A stretch of DNA of 64,000 nucleotides from Woeseiaceae bacterium (GCA_021773035.1 JAJFKU010000018.1:40181-104180), one strand, 5' to 3'; shown: positions 28,758 to 39,233, numbered from the stretch's first letter. Program-made: numbers and translations. Notes: a model not told the origin generated them from the letters alone.

Positions 28758-30071
28758 ATGACTAAGCGCCTAGGGCTCCTTGCAGCACTCGTATTTGTCG
28801 TCCCGGCAGGTGCGGATGAACTGTCCGATCTCGTGCAGAAAGATTACGACGAGCATCTTGCCGGGCTGTTCGACCATTTTCACCGTAATCCGGAACTGTC
28901 GACGGTTGAGCATGAGACCGCGAGGCGGATGGCACTTGAACTGAGCCTTGCCGGCTTCGATGTAACCGAGGGGGTCGGCGGCACCGGCGTTGTCGCGATC
29001 ATGGAAAACGGTGCCGGCCCACTGGTTATGATGCGTGCCGACATGGACGGTCTGCCGGTCGAAGAGAAGTCCGGCCTGGAGAACGCGTCGCGGGCGCAGC
29101 AGAAAGATCCGATCACCGGCAACACGGTTTACACGATGCATGCCTGCGGGCATGACGTGCATATCACGAGTCTCGTCGGCACTGCGCGGCACATGGCTGC
29201 GCACAAGGATAGCTGGAAAGGTACCCTGATGCTGGTCGTGCAGCCGGCCGAAGAACGGGTGCTGGGTGCGCAGGCCATGCGCGACGACGATATCTGGGGC
29301 CGCTTCGGGACCCCTGACTACGCACTCGCGTTTCACGTCTCATCGAATGACGTTGCAGGCGTCATTAACGTCTCGGAAGGCAGTCCCTATGCCGGTGCCG
29401 ACACGGTCGATATCATCATTCACGGCGTCGGTGCACACGGTGCACATCCACACCGCGGCAAGGATCCCATCGTACTTGGCAGCCAGATCGTGCTTGCGCT
29501 GCAGACGCTGGTTGCACGCGAGCTGTCACCGCGCGACCCGGGGGTCGTTACGGTTGGTTCATTTCATTCCGGCACCAAGCACAACATCATTTCCGACCGC
29601 GCGCATCTGCAGTTGACGGTCAGGAATACCAGTAACCAGACGCGGGACATTCTGTTGAGCGGCATCAAGCGCATCGCGGAAAACATGGGTCGCGTTGCCG
29701 GCCTGCCGGATGACAAGCTTCCGGAGGTCATTGTCTCGAACGAAAGTGTGCCACCGACGATTAACGACGCAGTGCTGGCGCGTCGCCTGAAGCAGGCCTG
29801 GTCCGAATCGCTGGGGGATGAGGCGGTCGTGGACATTCCGACCAAGGGAATGGGTGCCGAGGACTTCCCGTTCTTCACGGTTAACCCGAACATTACCAGT
29901 GTCTATTGGGCCATTGGCGGAACGCCGCAGGAAGACTTTGACGCGGAAGCAGCCGGCGGCCCAGCCGTTCCAAGCCATCACTCGCCGCTGTTCAAAATTT
30001 CCCCGGAGCCCGCCGTAACCGCAGGCGTGGAATCGACAGTAGTCGCCCTGCTGGAACTAATGTCCGAGTAA
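28758..30071 (+). CDS. Exported M20-family amidohydrolase/peptidase
   Basis: The N-terminus MTKRLGLLAALVFVVPAGADEL is a classical signal peptide, so the enzyme works in the periplasm or outside. The rest is an M20D amidohydrolase (437 residues total): MRADMDGLPVEE, MHACGHDVHIT, LVVQPAEER, HGVGAHGAHPHRGKDP, the dimerisation domain, and GAEDFPFF with HHSPLF near the end. Metal ligands are all present. Relatives remove acyl or amino-acid groups from N-acyl amino acids (hippurate hydrolase type). The substrate is unknown. AGGGGAA lies seven bases before the ATG. It is monocistronic and ends before a large hairpin. Confidence 0.92.
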   Translation: MTKRLGLLAALVFVVPAGADELSDLVQKDYDEHLAGLFDHFHRNPELSTVEHETARRMALELSLAGFDVTEGVGGTGVVAIMENGAGPLVMMRADMDGLPVEEKSGLENASRAQQKDPITGNTVYTMHACGHDVHITSLVGTARHMAAHKDSWKGTLMLVVQPAEERVLGAQAMRDDDIWGRFGTPDYALAFHVSSNDVAGVINVSEGSPYAGADTVDIIIHGVGAHGAHPHRGKDPIVLGSQIVLALQTLVARELSPRDPGVVTVGSFHSGTKHNIISDRAHLQLTVRNTSNQTRDILLSGIKRIAENMGRVAGLPDDKLPEVIVSNESVPPTINDAVLARRLKQAWSESLGDEAVVDIPTKGMGAEDFPFFTVNPNITSVYWAIGGTPQEDFDAEAAGGPAVPSHHSPLFKISPEPAVTAGVESTVVALLELMSE

Positions 30072-30101
30072 ACCGGAGATTCTATAATTACGCGGCAAAG
30101 T

Positions 30102-30179
30102 GTGCTGCCAGCCTTGGGAGGTCTTTTGCTTCGCCTGTGGGTCGCGAAGAAGCAAAAGACCTCCCAAGGCTGGCAGCAC
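30102..30179. repeat. Near-perfect 78-bp inverted repeat (hairpin, 31-bp stem)
   Basis: Bases 30102-30132 pair exactly with 30149-30179; only about 16 bases form the loop. The arm begins gtgctgccagccttgggagg. It lies between the stop codons of the convergent amidohydrolase and xseB genes and reaches into the xseB stop codon. It could halt transcription from both sides, but there is no terminal T-run outside the stem, so it is not a standard intrinsic terminator. It could also be a copy of a dispersed palindromic repeat; no second copy is visible in the window. Confidence 0.8.
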
Positions 30180-30415
30180 TAATCCTCGTCAACGACAAAA
30201 TCCTCGAGTTCTTCCCCCCCAGTGCTCTGCAGCAGAATCTGCACCTTCTGTTCGGCTTCCTTCAGTGCAGCCTGGCAACCGCGGGTCAGCTTGATGCCTT
30301 CCTCGAATTTCTTCATCGCGGTCTCGAGCGGTAAATCCCCGGACTCCAGTTCTTCAACCAGACCCTCGAGGTCGCCTAGCGACTTCTCCAGATTGATTTT
30401 TTTGGCAGCAGCCAT
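30179..30415 (-). CDS. xseB: Exodeoxyribonuclease VII small subunit
   Basis: A 78-residue helical protein that binds the large subunit XseA to form exonuclease VII, which degrades single-stranded DNA. FEEGIKLTRGCQAALKEAEQKV and the preceding LEGLVEELESGDLPLE are the family signature. In many gammaproteobacteria xseB leads an operon with ispA and dxs; here it stands alone and is followed by the large hairpin instead. It is divergent from the rubrerythrin gene, with about 150 bp between the two starts. Confidence 0.94.
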   Translation of the reverse strand: MAAAKKINLEKSLGDLEGLVEELESGDLPLETAMKKFEEGIKLTRGCQAALKEAEQKVQILLQSTGGEELEDFVVDED

Positions 30416-30483
30416 GATTTCCGTCCCTGATAAGCAGCGTCGTTAAGCTACAGGCGCCCTCCGGGAACGTCAATGCTTCATGG

Positions 30484-30512
30484 TTGACAGTGCAATTGCT
30501 GCGGACTAGAGT
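30484..30512 (+). promoter_or_regulatory. Predicted sigma70 promoter of the rubrerythrin operon
   Basis: A perfect TTGACA (30484-30489), a 17-bp spacer and TAGAGT (30507-30512, 4 of 6 matches) fit a sigma70 promoter. Transcription would begin near 30519-30520, right at the edge of the palindromes that follow. Confidence 0.6.
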
Positions 30513-30519
30513 TGCCGAT

Positions 30520-30552
30520 CGTTTAGAATCATTCTAAACGAGAATAATTCTC
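30520..30552. promoter_or_regulatory. Two adjoining palindromes, PerR/Fur-family-like operator
   Basis: The first palindrome spans 30520-30540, with perfect arms cgtttagaat and attctaaacg around one central base. The second, 30540-30552, has arms gagaat and attctc around one base. The core TTAGAATnATTCTAA resembles the 7-1-7 boxes bound by PerR and other Fur-family repressors. Lying just downstream of the predicted -10, it should block initiation. The rubrerythrin product fits peroxide control. The regulator itself is not in the window. Confidence 0.7.
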
Positions 30553-30569
30553 ACCTCAGAGGGCTAGAA

Positions 30570-30989
30570 ATGTCATTGAAAGACAGCAAGACCGAGCAGA
30601 ATCTTAAAGATGCATTTGCGGGCGAATCACAGGCAAACCGCCGTTATCTGTACTTCGCAGCGAAAGCGGATGTAGAAGGTTACAACGACGTTGCCGCCGT
30701 ATTTCGGTCCACGGCAGAGGGCGAGACCGGCCACGCTCATGGTCACCTGGAATACCTCGAAGAAACCGGGGATCCGGCAACCGGATTGCCGATTGGCGCC
30801 ACGTCGTCGAATCTGGCGGCAGCGATTGCCGGCGAAACGCACGAGTACACCGACATGTATCCTGGAATGGCCAAGACAGCGCGCGACGAGGGCTTTGACG
30901 AGATTGCCGATTGGTTCGAGACGCTGGCGAAGGCGGAGCGCTCGCACGCCAACCGATTCCAGAAAGCGCTTGATGCGCTCGACGACTGA
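30570..30989 (+). CDS. Rubrerythrin-type diiron protein (no rubredoxin domain)
   Basis: A 139-residue four-helix bundle with the diiron ligands of rubrerythrins: [30 protein letters not shown], and in the second half [15 protein letters not shown] and AERSHANRF. Rubrerythrins reduce hydrogen peroxide to water. The usual C-terminal rubredoxin domain that supplies electrons is absent, so a separate donor is needed; the next gene encodes an Fe-S protein. A good agaggg precedes the ATG by eight bases. The operator just upstream fits peroxide- or metal-linked control. Confidence 0.94.
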   Translation: MSLKDSKTEQNLKDAFAGESQANRRYLYFAAKADVEGYNDVAAVFRSTAEGETGHAHGHLEYLEETGDPATGLPIGATSSNLAAAIAGETHEYTDMYPGMAKTARDEGFDEIADWFETLAKAERSHANRFQKALDALDD

Positions 30990-31018
30990 TCGTTCGATCG
31001 TTGACTGTGATTAGTTGA

Positions 31019-32356
31019 TTGTCCGGCGGTAGACGCGAAGGCAGTCTGGAGGCGCCGACCCGGCACCCGCTGGACTGGCAGTCTGAAGAGTTTTACGACG
31101 AAGCTCCTCTTTTTGAGGAGCTCGAACGTGTCTTCGATATCTGTCACGGCTGTCGCCGCTGTTTCAGTCTCTGCAATGCGTTTCCGACACTCTTCGACGC
31201 CGTCGACGAGTCGGAAACGATGGAGGTCGACGGCGTTCCAAAGAAGGTGTACTGGGACGTTGTCGATCACTGCTACCTGTGCGACATGTGTTACATGTCG
31301 AAATGCCCGTATGTGCCGCCACATGAATGGAATGTCGATTTCCCGCATCTGATGCTGCGGGCGAAGGCGGTGCGCTTCAGGAAACAGGGTGCGTCGGTAC
31401 GCGACAAGGTGCTGAGTGCCACGGATACTGTCGGCAGTCTTGCCGGGATTCCGGTTGTGGTCGATGTCGTCAATGCCGCAAATCGCAGCAAGACGGGTCG
31501 CAAGCTTCTGGAAAGCACACTTGGAGTGCACCACAGGGCAGCGGTACCGGAGTATCACTCAAAAACGGCGCGCAAACGCTTATCGCGTCTGCGGGGTGCG
31601 GGTGAGGCCGACGCCAATCCGAGTGCCGCTACCAAAGGTAAGGTCGTGATGTACGCGACCTGCTACGGCAATCGAAATCACCCGACTATCAATGAGGATC
31701 TGGTCGCCGTCTTCGAACATAATGGCATTCCGTTGGCGCTGGCCGAGAAGGAAGCCTGCTGCGGCATGCCCAAATTCGAACTCGGCGATCTCGATGCAGT
31801 CGCAAAGGCCAAAGAAATCAACATTCCGGTGCTTGCCGCAATGGTGGATGAGGGCTGGGACATTGTGACGCCGATTCCGTCGTGCACGCTGATGTTCAAG
31901 CAGGAATTGCCGCTGATGTTCCCGGACGATGCTGACGTTGCCAAGGTCCGCGATGCGATGTACGACCCGTTCGAGTACCTCATGTTGCGACACAAAGACG
32001 GTGTACTGAAAACCGATTTTCAGACCTCACTTGGGAAGGTCTCCTATCAGGTGCCTTGCCACCTGCGAGTGCAGAATATCGGGCTGAAGACGCGAGATGT
32101 GCTGCAGTTGGTTCCGGATACCGAGGTCGATGCCATAGAGCGGTGTTCGGGTCACGACGGAACATACGCGGTGAAGAAAGAGTTTCATGAGATATCGAGG
32201 AAGATTGCACGCCCGGTCATCAACAAACTGAAACGCAGCGAGGCCGATCATTTTGTCAGCGATTGTCCCATGGCCGCCGAACAAATCGTTCTCGACATGG
32301 ACGAATACGACGCGAATCATCCGATGAGCCTGCTGCGCACCGCCTATGGAATCTGA
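31019..32356 (+). CDS. Fe-S/CCG-domain protein (GlpC/HdrB-like) linked to rubrerythrin
   Basis: A 445-residue soluble protein. Two ferredoxin-type [4Fe-4S] motifs lie in the N-terminal part: [15 protein letters not shown] and [13 protein letters not shown]. Two CCG-like cysteine domains follow: CYGNRNHP with [10 protein letters not shown], and a second one around [15 protein letters not shown] and SDCPMA. CCG domains are known from heterodisulfide reductase HdrB and glycerol-3-phosphate dehydrogenase GlpC, where they bind special Fe-S clusters or haem-linked electron carriers. The most likely role is passing electrons to the rubrerythrin. The start is a TTG 29 bp after the rubrerythrin stop and is not certain. 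The stop is 1 bp before DUF3501. Confidence 0.88.
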   Translation: MSGGRREGSLEAPTRHPLDWQSEEFYDEAPLFEELERVFDICHGCRRCFSLCNAFPTLFDAVDESETMEVDGVPKKVYWDVVDHCYLCDMCYMSKCPYVPPHEWNVDFPHLMLRAKAVRFRKQGASVRDKVLSATDTVGSLAGIPVVVDVVNAANRSKTGRKLLESTLGVHHRAAVPEYHSKTARKRLSRLRGAGEADANPSAATKGKVVMYATCYGNRNHPTINEDLVAVFEHNGIPLALAEKEACCGMPKFELGDLDAVAKAKEINIPVLAAMVDEGWDIVTPIPSCTLMFKQELPLMFPDDADVAKVRDAMYDPFEYLMLRHKDGVLKTDFQTSLGKVSYQVPCHLRVQNIGLKTRDVLQLVPDTEVDAIERCSGHDGTYAVKKEFHEISRKIARPVINKLKRSEADHFVSDCPMAAEQIVLDMDEYDANHPMSLLRTAYGI

Positions 32357-32357
32357 C

Positions 32358-32945
32358 ATGCAAAAACTGACCCGCGACGATCTGCTGAGCCTGGAACAAT
32401 ACGCCGAGGAACGCCCTGCATTCCGTGACAGCGTCATGATGCACAAGCGCAATCGCCGCCTCGGTCTTGGTACTAACGCAGCGTTGTATTTTGAAGATCG
32501 CCTGACCATGCAGTATCAGGTTCAGGAAATGTTGCGTATCGAGCGGATCTTCGAGGCTGACGGCATCAATGAGGAGCTCGAGACTTACAATGCTCTGATT
32601 CCCGACGGCTCGAACTGGAAAGCGACGTTCATGGTCGAGTTTCCCGAGGAACAGGAGCGCCGGGAGATGCTGACGCGGCTGGTCGGTATTGAGAACCGCA
32701 TTTACATACAGGTTGTCGATTTCGCTCGGGTGTTTGCTATTGCCGACGAAGATCTTGAACGGGCCGATGAAGGCAAAACCTCCGCGGTCCATTTCCTGCG
32801 CTTCGAGCTGCCGACGGAACAATCCGCGGCGTTGCGTTCCGGCGCGGCGTTGATCGCTGGTATCGATCACGACAACTATCGGGTCGAAGTCAGCGTTGCA
32901 GACAACGTACGCCTGTCGCTACTTAACGACCTGGCCTCGATATAG
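32358..32945 (+). CDS. DUF3501 family protein
   Basis: A 195-residue soluble protein matching DUF3501, seen by its start MQKLTRDDLLSLEQYAEERPAFR, then VMMHKRNRRLGLG and FEDRLTMQYQVQEMLRIERIFE. No function is known. In sequenced proteobacteria this family is commonly found beside a rubrerythrin and a CCG/Fe-S protein, as here. It has no cysteine-rich or obvious cofactor motif; the conserved His/Arg/Glu stretch might bind a metal. An ATG at 32346 would add four residues and overlap the previous gene; 32358 gives the usual family start. Confidence 0.88.
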   Translation: MQKLTRDDLLSLEQYAEERPAFRDSVMMHKRNRRLGLGTNAALYFEDRLTMQYQVQEMLRIERIFEADGINEELETYNALIPDGSNWKATFMVEFPEEQERREMLTRLVGIENRIYIQVVDFARVFAIADEDLERADEGKTSAVHFLRFELPTEQSAALRSGAALIAGIDHDNYRVEVSVADNVRLSLLNDLASI

Positions 32946-33004
32946 CGGATGCATGCATCGGGCATTCAGGATAAACTGCCGCCGGGCATTTTTCTGGTTG
33001 ATTG

Positions 33005-34891
33005 ATGAGCAAACGATACGACGCTGCGGACATCGAAGTCCTGAGCGGGCTGGAGCCTGTACGGCGCCGGCCAGGCATGTATACCGACACTTCGCGCCCC
33101 AATCATCTCGCGCATGAGGTTATCGACAACAGCATCGATGAAGCGCTTGCCGGGCACTGCAAGAAGCTCGAAGTCACGATCTTCAAGGACGGTTCTTTGG
33201 AAGTATCGGATGACGGGCGTGGCATGCCGGTCGATAAACACCCCAAAGAGAAGATTCCCGGCGTCGAACTGGTCCTGACGCGCCTGCACGCCGGCGGCAA
33301 GTTCTCCAACGACAATTACCAGTACTCCGGTGGCCTGCATGGCGTTGGTGTGTCGGTCGTGAATGCGCTGTCGAAAAACCTGGAGGTCTGGATTCGTCGC
33401 GGCGGCAAGGAATACAACATGAGCTTCGCCGGCGGCAAGAAACGCGGCAAGCTCGAGGTTGTCGGTAAAGTCGGCAAGGCCAATACCGGTACGACGATTC
33501 GTTTCTGGCCGGACGAGCAGTACTTCGACTCTGCGAAGTTTTCGGTGAAGAGCCTGAAACATGCGTTGCGCGCGAAGGCCGTACTATGCCCCGGTGTCAC
33601 GGTGCGGCTTAAGGTTGAGAAACCGAAAGAGAAGGTCGAATGGTGTTACGCCGGCGGCCTTGAGGAGTATCTGCTGGAGGAAATCGGCGCGGCGGAAACA
33701 CTGCCGGCGGAGCCGTTTTCCGGGAGTATTACCGGCAACAACGAAGCCGTCGACTGGGCGTTGGTCTGGACAAGCGATGGCGGTCAGAGTGTTACCGAAA
33801 GCTATGTCAATCTGATACCGACGCCACAGGGTGGTACGCACGTTAACGGTTTGCGTACAGGCCTGACCAATGCGCTGCGCGAGTTCTGTGAATTTCGCAG
33901 TCTGTTGCCGCGCGGTGTGGCGATCGCGCCGGAAGACGTCTGGGACGGTTTGAGTTTCATCCTTAGTACGAAGCTCGAGGACCCGCAGTTCTCGGGGCAA
34001 ACGAAGGAAAGGTTGTCGTCACGAGAGTCAGCCGCCTTTGTGGCAGGTCTTATCAAGGATAATTTCTCGTTATGGCTTAACCAGCACCCGGAAACCGGCG
34101 ATCAAATAGCCCAGCTCGCGGTCAGCAAGGCGCAAAAGCGCCTCAAAGCGGCCAAGAAAGTAGTGCGCAAGAAGATCGTATCGGGGCCGGCACTGCCCGG
34201 GAAACTGGCCGATTGCCGCTCGCAGGAGCCGGAATTGTGCGAATTGTTTCTGGTCGAGGGCGATTCCGCCGGCGGCTCCGCGAAGCAGGCTCGAGACCGG
34301 AATACACAGGCCATCATGCCGTTGCGCGGCAAGATACTGAACACCTGGGAAGTCGAGACGGGTGAAATCCTGGCTTCGACCGAGGTGCACGATATCTCGG
34401 TCGCACTTGGCGTTGACCCAGGCAGCGACGACATCAGTGGGCTGCGTTACCACAAGGTTTGTATTCTCGCTGACGCCGATTCAGACGGCCTGCACATCGC
34501 AACCCTGCTATGTGCTTTGTTCCTACGGCATTTCCGTGAGCTCGTGCTGGCCGGCCATATCTACGCCGCGATGCCGCCGCTATACCGCATCGACGTCGGC
34601 AAAGAGGTTTATTACGCCCTCGATGAGGGTGAGCGAAAGGGGATACTGGACCGCATCGAGGCGGAAAAGAAGAAGGCGAAAGTCTCGGTTACCCGATTCA
34701 AGGGGCTGGGCGAAATGGACCCTGAGCAACTGCGTGAGACGACGATGCACGGCGACACCCGACGGCTGGTGCAACTCACCATCAGCGCTCACGACAAAAC
34801 CGATCAGCTCATGGATATGCTGCTTGCTAAAAAACGCTCCAAGGATCGTCGCAACTGGCTTGAGACCAAAGGCAATCTGGCCGAGGTATGA
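33005..34891 (+). CDS. parE: DNA topoisomerase IV subunit B
   Basis: The ATPase subunit of topoisomerase IV, which separates linked daughter chromosomes. At 628 residues it matches E. coli ParE (630). Motifs are [53 protein letters not shown] in the GHKL ATPase, and the Toprim [20 protein letters not shown] with [13 protein letters not shown]. It is separated from parC by a GTATGA overlap (4 bp). An in-frame TTG lies directly before the ATG. The ribosome-binding site is weak. Confidence 0.97.
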   Translation: MSKRYDAADIEVLSGLEPVRRRPGMYTDTSRPNHLAHEVIDNSIDEALAGHCKKLEVTIFKDGSLEVSDDGRGMPVDKHPKEKIPGVELVLTRLHAGGKFSNDNYQYSGGLHGVGVSVVNALSKNLEVWIRRGGKEYNMSFAGGKKRGKLEVVGKVGKANTGTTIRFWPDEQYFDSAKFSVKSLKHALRAKAVLCPGVTVRLKVEKPKEKVEWCYAGGLEEYLLEEIGAAETLPAEPFSGSITGNNEAVDWALVWTSDGGQSVTESYVNLIPTPQGGTHVNGLRTGLTNALREFCEFRSLLPRGVAIAPEDVWDGLSFILSTKLEDPQFSGQTKERLSSRESAAFVAGLIKDNFSLWLNQHPETGDQIAQLAVSKAQKRLKAAKKVVRKKIVSGPALPGKLADCRSQEPELCELFLVEGDSAGGSAKQARDRNTQAIMPLRGKILNTWEVETGEILASTEVHDISVALGVDPGSDDISGLRYHKVCILADADSDGLHIATLLCALFLRHFRELVLAGHIYAAMPPLYRIDVGKEVYYALDEGERKGILDRIEAEKKKAKVSVTRFKGLGEMDPEQLRETTMHGDTRRLVQLTISAHDKTDQLMDMLLAKKRSKDRRNWLETKGNLAEV

Positions 34892-37140
34892 GTGATATGC
34901 AGAACAGTCTGAATCTTGAGGGCGTCGAACAACAGGCCCTGAAGGAATACACGGAACAGGCGTATCTCGACTATTCGATGTACGTCATTCTCGACCGGGC
35001 CCTGCCGCAGATAGGGGACGGCTTGAAGCCGGTGCAGCGGCGTATTATTTACGCGATGAGTGAACTGGGACTGTCGGCGACATCGAAGCCGAAGAAATCG
35101 GCGCGCACCGTCGGTGACGTGATTGGCAAGTTCCATCCTCACGGTGACGGAGCGTGTTATGAGGCCATGGTCCTGATGGCGCAGGACTTCTCGTACCGGT
35201 ATCCGATCGTGATCGGGCAGGGTAACTGGGGATCTACCGACGATCCGAAGTCATTCGCCGCGATGCGCTATACGGAGTCGCGTCTCGCAGCTTACGCAAA
35301 GAGCCTGTTACAGGAACTGGGTCACGGCACCGTAGACTGGACCGCCAATTTCGATGGCACGCTTCGAGAGCCGGTTGTTTTACCGGCCCGTCTGCCAAAC
35401 CTTTTACTCAACGGTACAACCGGTATTGCGGTCGGTATGTCCACAGATGTTCCGCCGCATAATCTGAACGAGGTTGCGAGCGCACTGGTACATCTTATCG
35501 ACAATCCCAAGGCGACCATCGCGCAGTTGATGAAACACATCAAAGGCCCGGATTTCCCCACCGGCGGAGAGTTGGTCTCGTCCTCGGCGGATATCAAGGA
35601 AATCTACGCGACCGGCAGCGGTACTCTGCGGCTCAGGGCATCTTACAAAATGGAAGGCTCCGACATCGTCATTACGTCGTTGCCGCATCAGATATCGGGC
35701 GCAAAACTGCAGGAGCAGATCGCGGCCCAGATGCGCAACAAGAAACTGCCGCAGGTCGATGACCTGCGTGATGAGTCAGACCATGAGGAACCGACGCGTC
35801 TCGTTATTAGTAAAAAACGTGGTGTCGATGTTGAGCAGCTGATGTCGCATCTGTTTGCGACGACATCGCTCGAGCGTACGCTGCGCGTGAACATGAATAT
35901 TATCGGACTCGATGGCCGGCCGCGCATGTTCACGCTCGTCGAAATGCTGACGGAGTGGCTGAAGTTCCGCAAGACGACGGTCACGAACCGCCTCAAGCAC
36001 CGTTTGCAGATCGTCACGGATCGCTTGCATATTCTTGACGGTTTGCTGGTGGCCTATCTCAGTATTGATGCGGTTATTAAGATCATTCGTGAGGAGGATG
36101 AGCCGAAGCCAGTGCTGATGAAGCGCTTCAAGCTGTCTGATATTCAGGCCGAGGCGATACTGAACCTGCGTCTGCGCAATCTCGCGAAGCTTGAGGAAAT
36201 GAAGATTCGGGGCGAGCAGGATGAACTGAACGCCGAGCGCGGCGACCTTGAGAAGACGTTGAGTAGCGCTGCGCGCCTGAAGACGCTGATCAAGAAAGAG
36301 ATTATCGAGGATGCATCGGCGTACGGCGACGATCGTCGTACGACCCTCGTCGAGCGTGAGGCGGCACAGGCGCTGGATGAAACGCAGCTGGTGGCCAGCG
36401 AGCCTGTAACTGTCGTTCTGTCGCAGGCAGGGTATGCGCGAGCGGCGAAGGGGCATGAAATCGATCCGGCAACCCTGAATTACCGCTCGGGTGACAACTA
36501 TCTCGCTGCAGCCAAGGGCCGCAGCAATCAGCTGGCGATGTTTATTGACAGCACGGGGCGTGTTTACAGCGTCATGGCGGGTACCTTGCCGTCAGCGCGT
36601 GGTCAGGGTGAACCCTTGTCGAGCCGCTTCAAGCCACCCGACGGAGCGGGGTTCTGTGGCGCGATGATCGGCGCTAACGAGCAAAAGTATCTGCTGGCCA
36701 GTGATGCCGGCTATGGTTTCGTTGCGACGTTGAGCGATCTTGTCTCGCGCAACAAGGCCGGCAAGTCGATACTCCGGGTACCGCAGGGCGGCAAGGCCGT
36801 GGTTCCTGCGCTGGTACCCGTCGATACCGAATGCCTGATAGCCGCTGTAAGTTCATTGGGTCGATTATTGGTTTTCGAAATGGACGATCTGCCGGAACTT
36901 GCGAAGGGGAAAGGCAATAAACTGGTCAATATTCCGAGCAAGAAATACAAGGACGGAGAAGAAAAGATGGTTGCCGCCGCCGTCATTCCCGAAGATGGCA
37001 GTCTGCAGGTACAAAGCGGTACCCGCACGATGACTATCAAATGGGATGATCTGGACGATTATTATGGCGAGCGTGCGCTTCGCGGCAGCTTGCTGCCGAA
37101 GGGCTGGCGCAAGGTGGAACGTCTGGAGGGCGTGGAGTAG
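34888..37140 (+). CDS. parC: DNA topoisomerase IV subunit A
   Basis: The DNA-cleaving subunit of topoisomerase IV. Its 750 residues equal the family size. The start region holds [28 protein letters not shown], then [24 protein letters not shown] (quinolone-determining region). The catalytic tyrosine lies in [10 protein letters not shown]. The C-terminal beta-pinwheel follows from residue ~490. The start overlaps the parE stop. In this reading the quinolone region has the standard Gly-Asp-x-Ala spacing. It ends 9 bp before the convergent FimV-like gene. Confidence 0.97.
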   Translation: MSDMQNSLNLEGVEQQALKEYTEQAYLDYSMYVILDRALPQIGDGLKPVQRRIIYAMSELGLSATSKPKKSARTVGDVIGKFHPHGDGACYEAMVLMAQDFSYRYPIVIGQGNWGSTDDPKSFAAMRYTESRLAAYAKSLLQELGHGTVDWTANFDGTLREPVVLPARLPNLLLNGTTGIAVGMSTDVPPHNLNEVASALVHLIDNPKATIAQLMKHIKGPDFPTGGELVSSSADIKEIYATGSGTLRLRASYKMEGSDIVITSLPHQISGAKLQEQIAAQMRNKKLPQVDDLRDESDHEEPTRLVISKKRGVDVEQLMSHLFATTSLERTLRVNMNIIGLDGRPRMFTLVEMLTEWLKFRKTTVTNRLKHRLQIVTDRLHILDGLLVAYLSIDAVIKIIREEDEPKPVLMKRFKLSDIQAEAILNLRLRNLAKLEEMKIRGEQDELNAERGDLEKTLSSAARLKTLIKKEIIEDASAYGDDRRTTLVEREAAQALDETQLVASEPVTVVLSQAGYARAAKGHEIDPATLNYRSGDNYLAAAKGRSNQLAMFIDSTGRVYSVMAGTLPSARGQGEPLSSRFKPPDGAGFCGAMIGANEQKYLLASDAGYGFVATLSDLVSRNKAGKSILRVPQGGKAVVPALVPVDTECLIAAVSSLGRLLVFEMDDLPELAKGKGNKLVNIPSKKYKDGEEKMVAAAVIPEDGSLQVQSGTRTMTIKWDDLDDYYGERALRGSLLPKGWRKVERLEGVE

Positions 37141-37149
37141 CGCGCCCGG

Positions 37150-39081
37150 TTAGCCGGCTTTTCCAGACTCTTTGGGCATTTCTGCCGTTTCCTCTATTGC
37201 CTGGTTGATGCCCGTGTCGTCAAGGTCTGAAACAGCATCTTGCTTTGCCGGCATCTGTGCCGTGATGTCCAGTTCAGTCACGGTAGCCAGCGGCAGCGCC
37301 GTGGTTTCGTCACCGTCGTCGGGTGCATCGACGTCGATGCGTTCAGCCAGTTCGACCGCCGCGCGTGCAATCTCCTGATTCAGAGCCTGCGTCGCGGTCA
37401 TTTCGTCTTCGTAGTCCTGTTCGAGAATCTCGTAGTCGATTTCCTGGTTGATGGTGTAATTCTGGGCAACCAGTGTGCCATTCTCCTCAGTGACTTTTAC
37501 GGCTTTAAGATCGCGCTCGGTGATGTCCTCGGGCAGCGGTATCTTGGTGGCGTCGATAATGACCGACATGTCGTAATCATCGCCGTCTTCTGGCAGCACT
37601 TCGCTATCGAGAATCGAATGTTCGTCGGTTTTCAGCGGTGACAGCATTTCCGTATCGTCGGAATGTGCCGGCAACGGTTCGAACGGTAACTCGATATCGA
37701 CGTCATTCGACACGCCAAAACCGAAGTCATGGGCTGTTTCGGCGGCCGCGCCATCCTCAAGCCCGGTGCCGATGATGAGGTCCGCGTCCAGTGCGAGGTT
37801 TTCCTCGGTCGGCGACTCATCGGTGAGATCGTAATCGACTCCCAGTGCTGCAACGCTTTCCGTATCAGTTTTTTCGGTGTCGGTGATTCGGCGCCGCGGC
37901 TGTACAGCAGCCGATTCGAGCGCGGGCTCGGAGGGGCGTCCACGCAGCAGGCGGCCGAACATCAGCAGGCCGAGGATGACAGCGATACCGCTGCCGGCCA
38001 GCCACCACAGCCATTTCGGTGATGTATCGCTGTCGCTCGCAACGTTGTTGCTGCTAATGATCGCGGTCGGGACATTGGGTGACGTCGATGCCGTGGTCGG
38101 GCCCTGCAGCGATGTGTCTCCAATAACAACACTCTCGGTTCCAGCAGCAGGCTCGACGAACGGGTTGTCGTCCAGCACGACGACGCCGGCTTGCAAATCA
38201 GGCGCCACAGCAGCGGTATCCACGATGCCGGCGGTGGCGCTGATTGGCGCAGTCTCGGTTTCCGCTGTAGCGGTCGGCTGAGCAGTTTCGGTCACTGTTT
38301 CGATCGCCGTCTCCGCGGTTGCCGCGACGATTGGCGCGGTACCGATAAATGACGGAATCGATAGCCAGCTACCGGCTTTCAGCTGGTTCGGGTCATTGTT
38401 CATGAAAGCATCGGGATTCGCGGTGAATATCGCGTCCACGGCTGCCCACAGGCCGACGCCCCGGTTATCGATGCGGCGCGCTATATCGCCGGCTGTATCC
38501 CCCGGCTGTACCTGATAGCGTGTCGATTTAGCGATGTCCTTCTGCACCGGCGCTGGCGTTCTCGTCGCCGGAGTTCTCGCCACCGGCGCTGCTGTAACAG
38601 CTGGCGTCGAGACGGCTGGCGTGACGGCAACAGGTGCGGTATCGGGGGTAGCTTGTTGTGTAACTGCCGTTTGCTCGTAAGCGGGCGTTGCCGGATCGAC
38701 AAACAGCATGTACTCGCGGCTGAGATTCGCCGAGTATGGACAATTGATTACTACATGAGCGGAAACCATCGGCTCTCGTAGTACCGTGCTTCCGCGCAGC
38801 ATGATGACGCCGTTCGAGACGCTGATCGCTGCATTCCCGATGGCGGGCAGACCGCTGAGCGAGCGGCCAGGACGCAGGGTTACGCAGTTGTCGGAAATTC
38901 GTTCGGAAGGTGCGAGTGCAAAGGCAATGCTTGCACGCAGCGGCTGGCCCAGATTCGACTGAACCGTGACATCACCGAGTTCCAGGGCCGCGGCCGGAAA
39001 AGCCGCCAGGCCGCCGCCGACGGCGACCAATGTTGATAGATTGCGATTACTTCGACTGTTTCTGCCTGCTGTGCTCTTCAC
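37150..39081 (-). CDS. FimV-like LysM membrane protein (short paralog)
   Basis: The N-terminal signal (NLSTLVAVGGGLAAFPAAALELGDV) is followed by a FimV-type N-terminal domain (LGDVTVQSNLGQPLRASI). Next come a proline/threonine-rich stretch and a LysM-like domain near residues 188-245 (RYQVQPGDTAGDIARRI...LKAGSWLSIPS). A membrane helix (~354-375) leads into a long acidic cytoplasmic region. It lacks the repeat-type C-terminal domain that ends true FimV. A GTG at 39081 with GGAGAG upstream gives a clean signal peptide; an ATG at 39126 would add 15 residues. A full FimV is at 48.6 kb. The gene converges with parC and lies just downstream of the FimX-like gene on the same strand. Confidence 0.82.
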   Translation of the reverse strand: MKSTAGRNSRSNRNLSTLVAVGGGLAAFPAAALELGDVTVQSNLGQPLRASIAFALAPSERISDNCVTLRPGRSLSGLPAIGNAAISVSNGVIMLRGSTVLREPMVSAHVVINCPYSANLSREYMLFVDPATPAYEQTAVTQQATPDTAPVAVTPAVSTPAVTAAPVARTPATRTPAPVQKDIAKSTRYQVQPGDTAGDIARRIDNRGVGLWAAVDAIFTANPDAFMNNDPNQLKAGSWLSIPSFIGTAPIVAATAETAIETVTETAQPTATAETETAPISATAGIVDTAAVAPDLQAGVVVLDDNPFVEPAAGTESVVIGDTSLQGPTTASTSPNVPTAIISSNNVASDSDTSPKWLWWLAGSGIAVILGLLMFGRLLRGRPSEPALESAAVQPRRRITDTEKTDTESVAALGVDYDLTDESPTEENLALDADLIIGTGLEDGAAAETAHDFGFGVSNDVDIELPFEPLPAHSDDTEMLSPLKTDEHSILDSEVLPEDGDDYDMSVIIDATKIPLPEDITERDLKAVKVTEENGTLVAQNYTINQEIDYEILEQDYEDEMTATQALNQEIARAAVELAERIDVDAPDDGDETTALPLATVTELDITAQMPAKQDAVSDLDDTGINQAIEETAEMPKESGKAG

Positions 39082-39233
39082 TATCGGACTCTCCGCAAAA
39101 TTCGTTGATTTGTCGGCTTCGAACACACGCGCCCGACAGTGTTCTATTGTACTGTCCGGGGTTATCGGGCGTTAGCGGGTGGTTCTCAATCTGAGTGTGA
39201 ACGGCGTCACACTATGGAAGCTGTCGGTTTTAC

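Noticed and set aside
30102..30179. Calling the hairpin a Rho-independent terminator
   Set aside because: No U-tract follows the stem in either direction; only the repeat itself can be supported.
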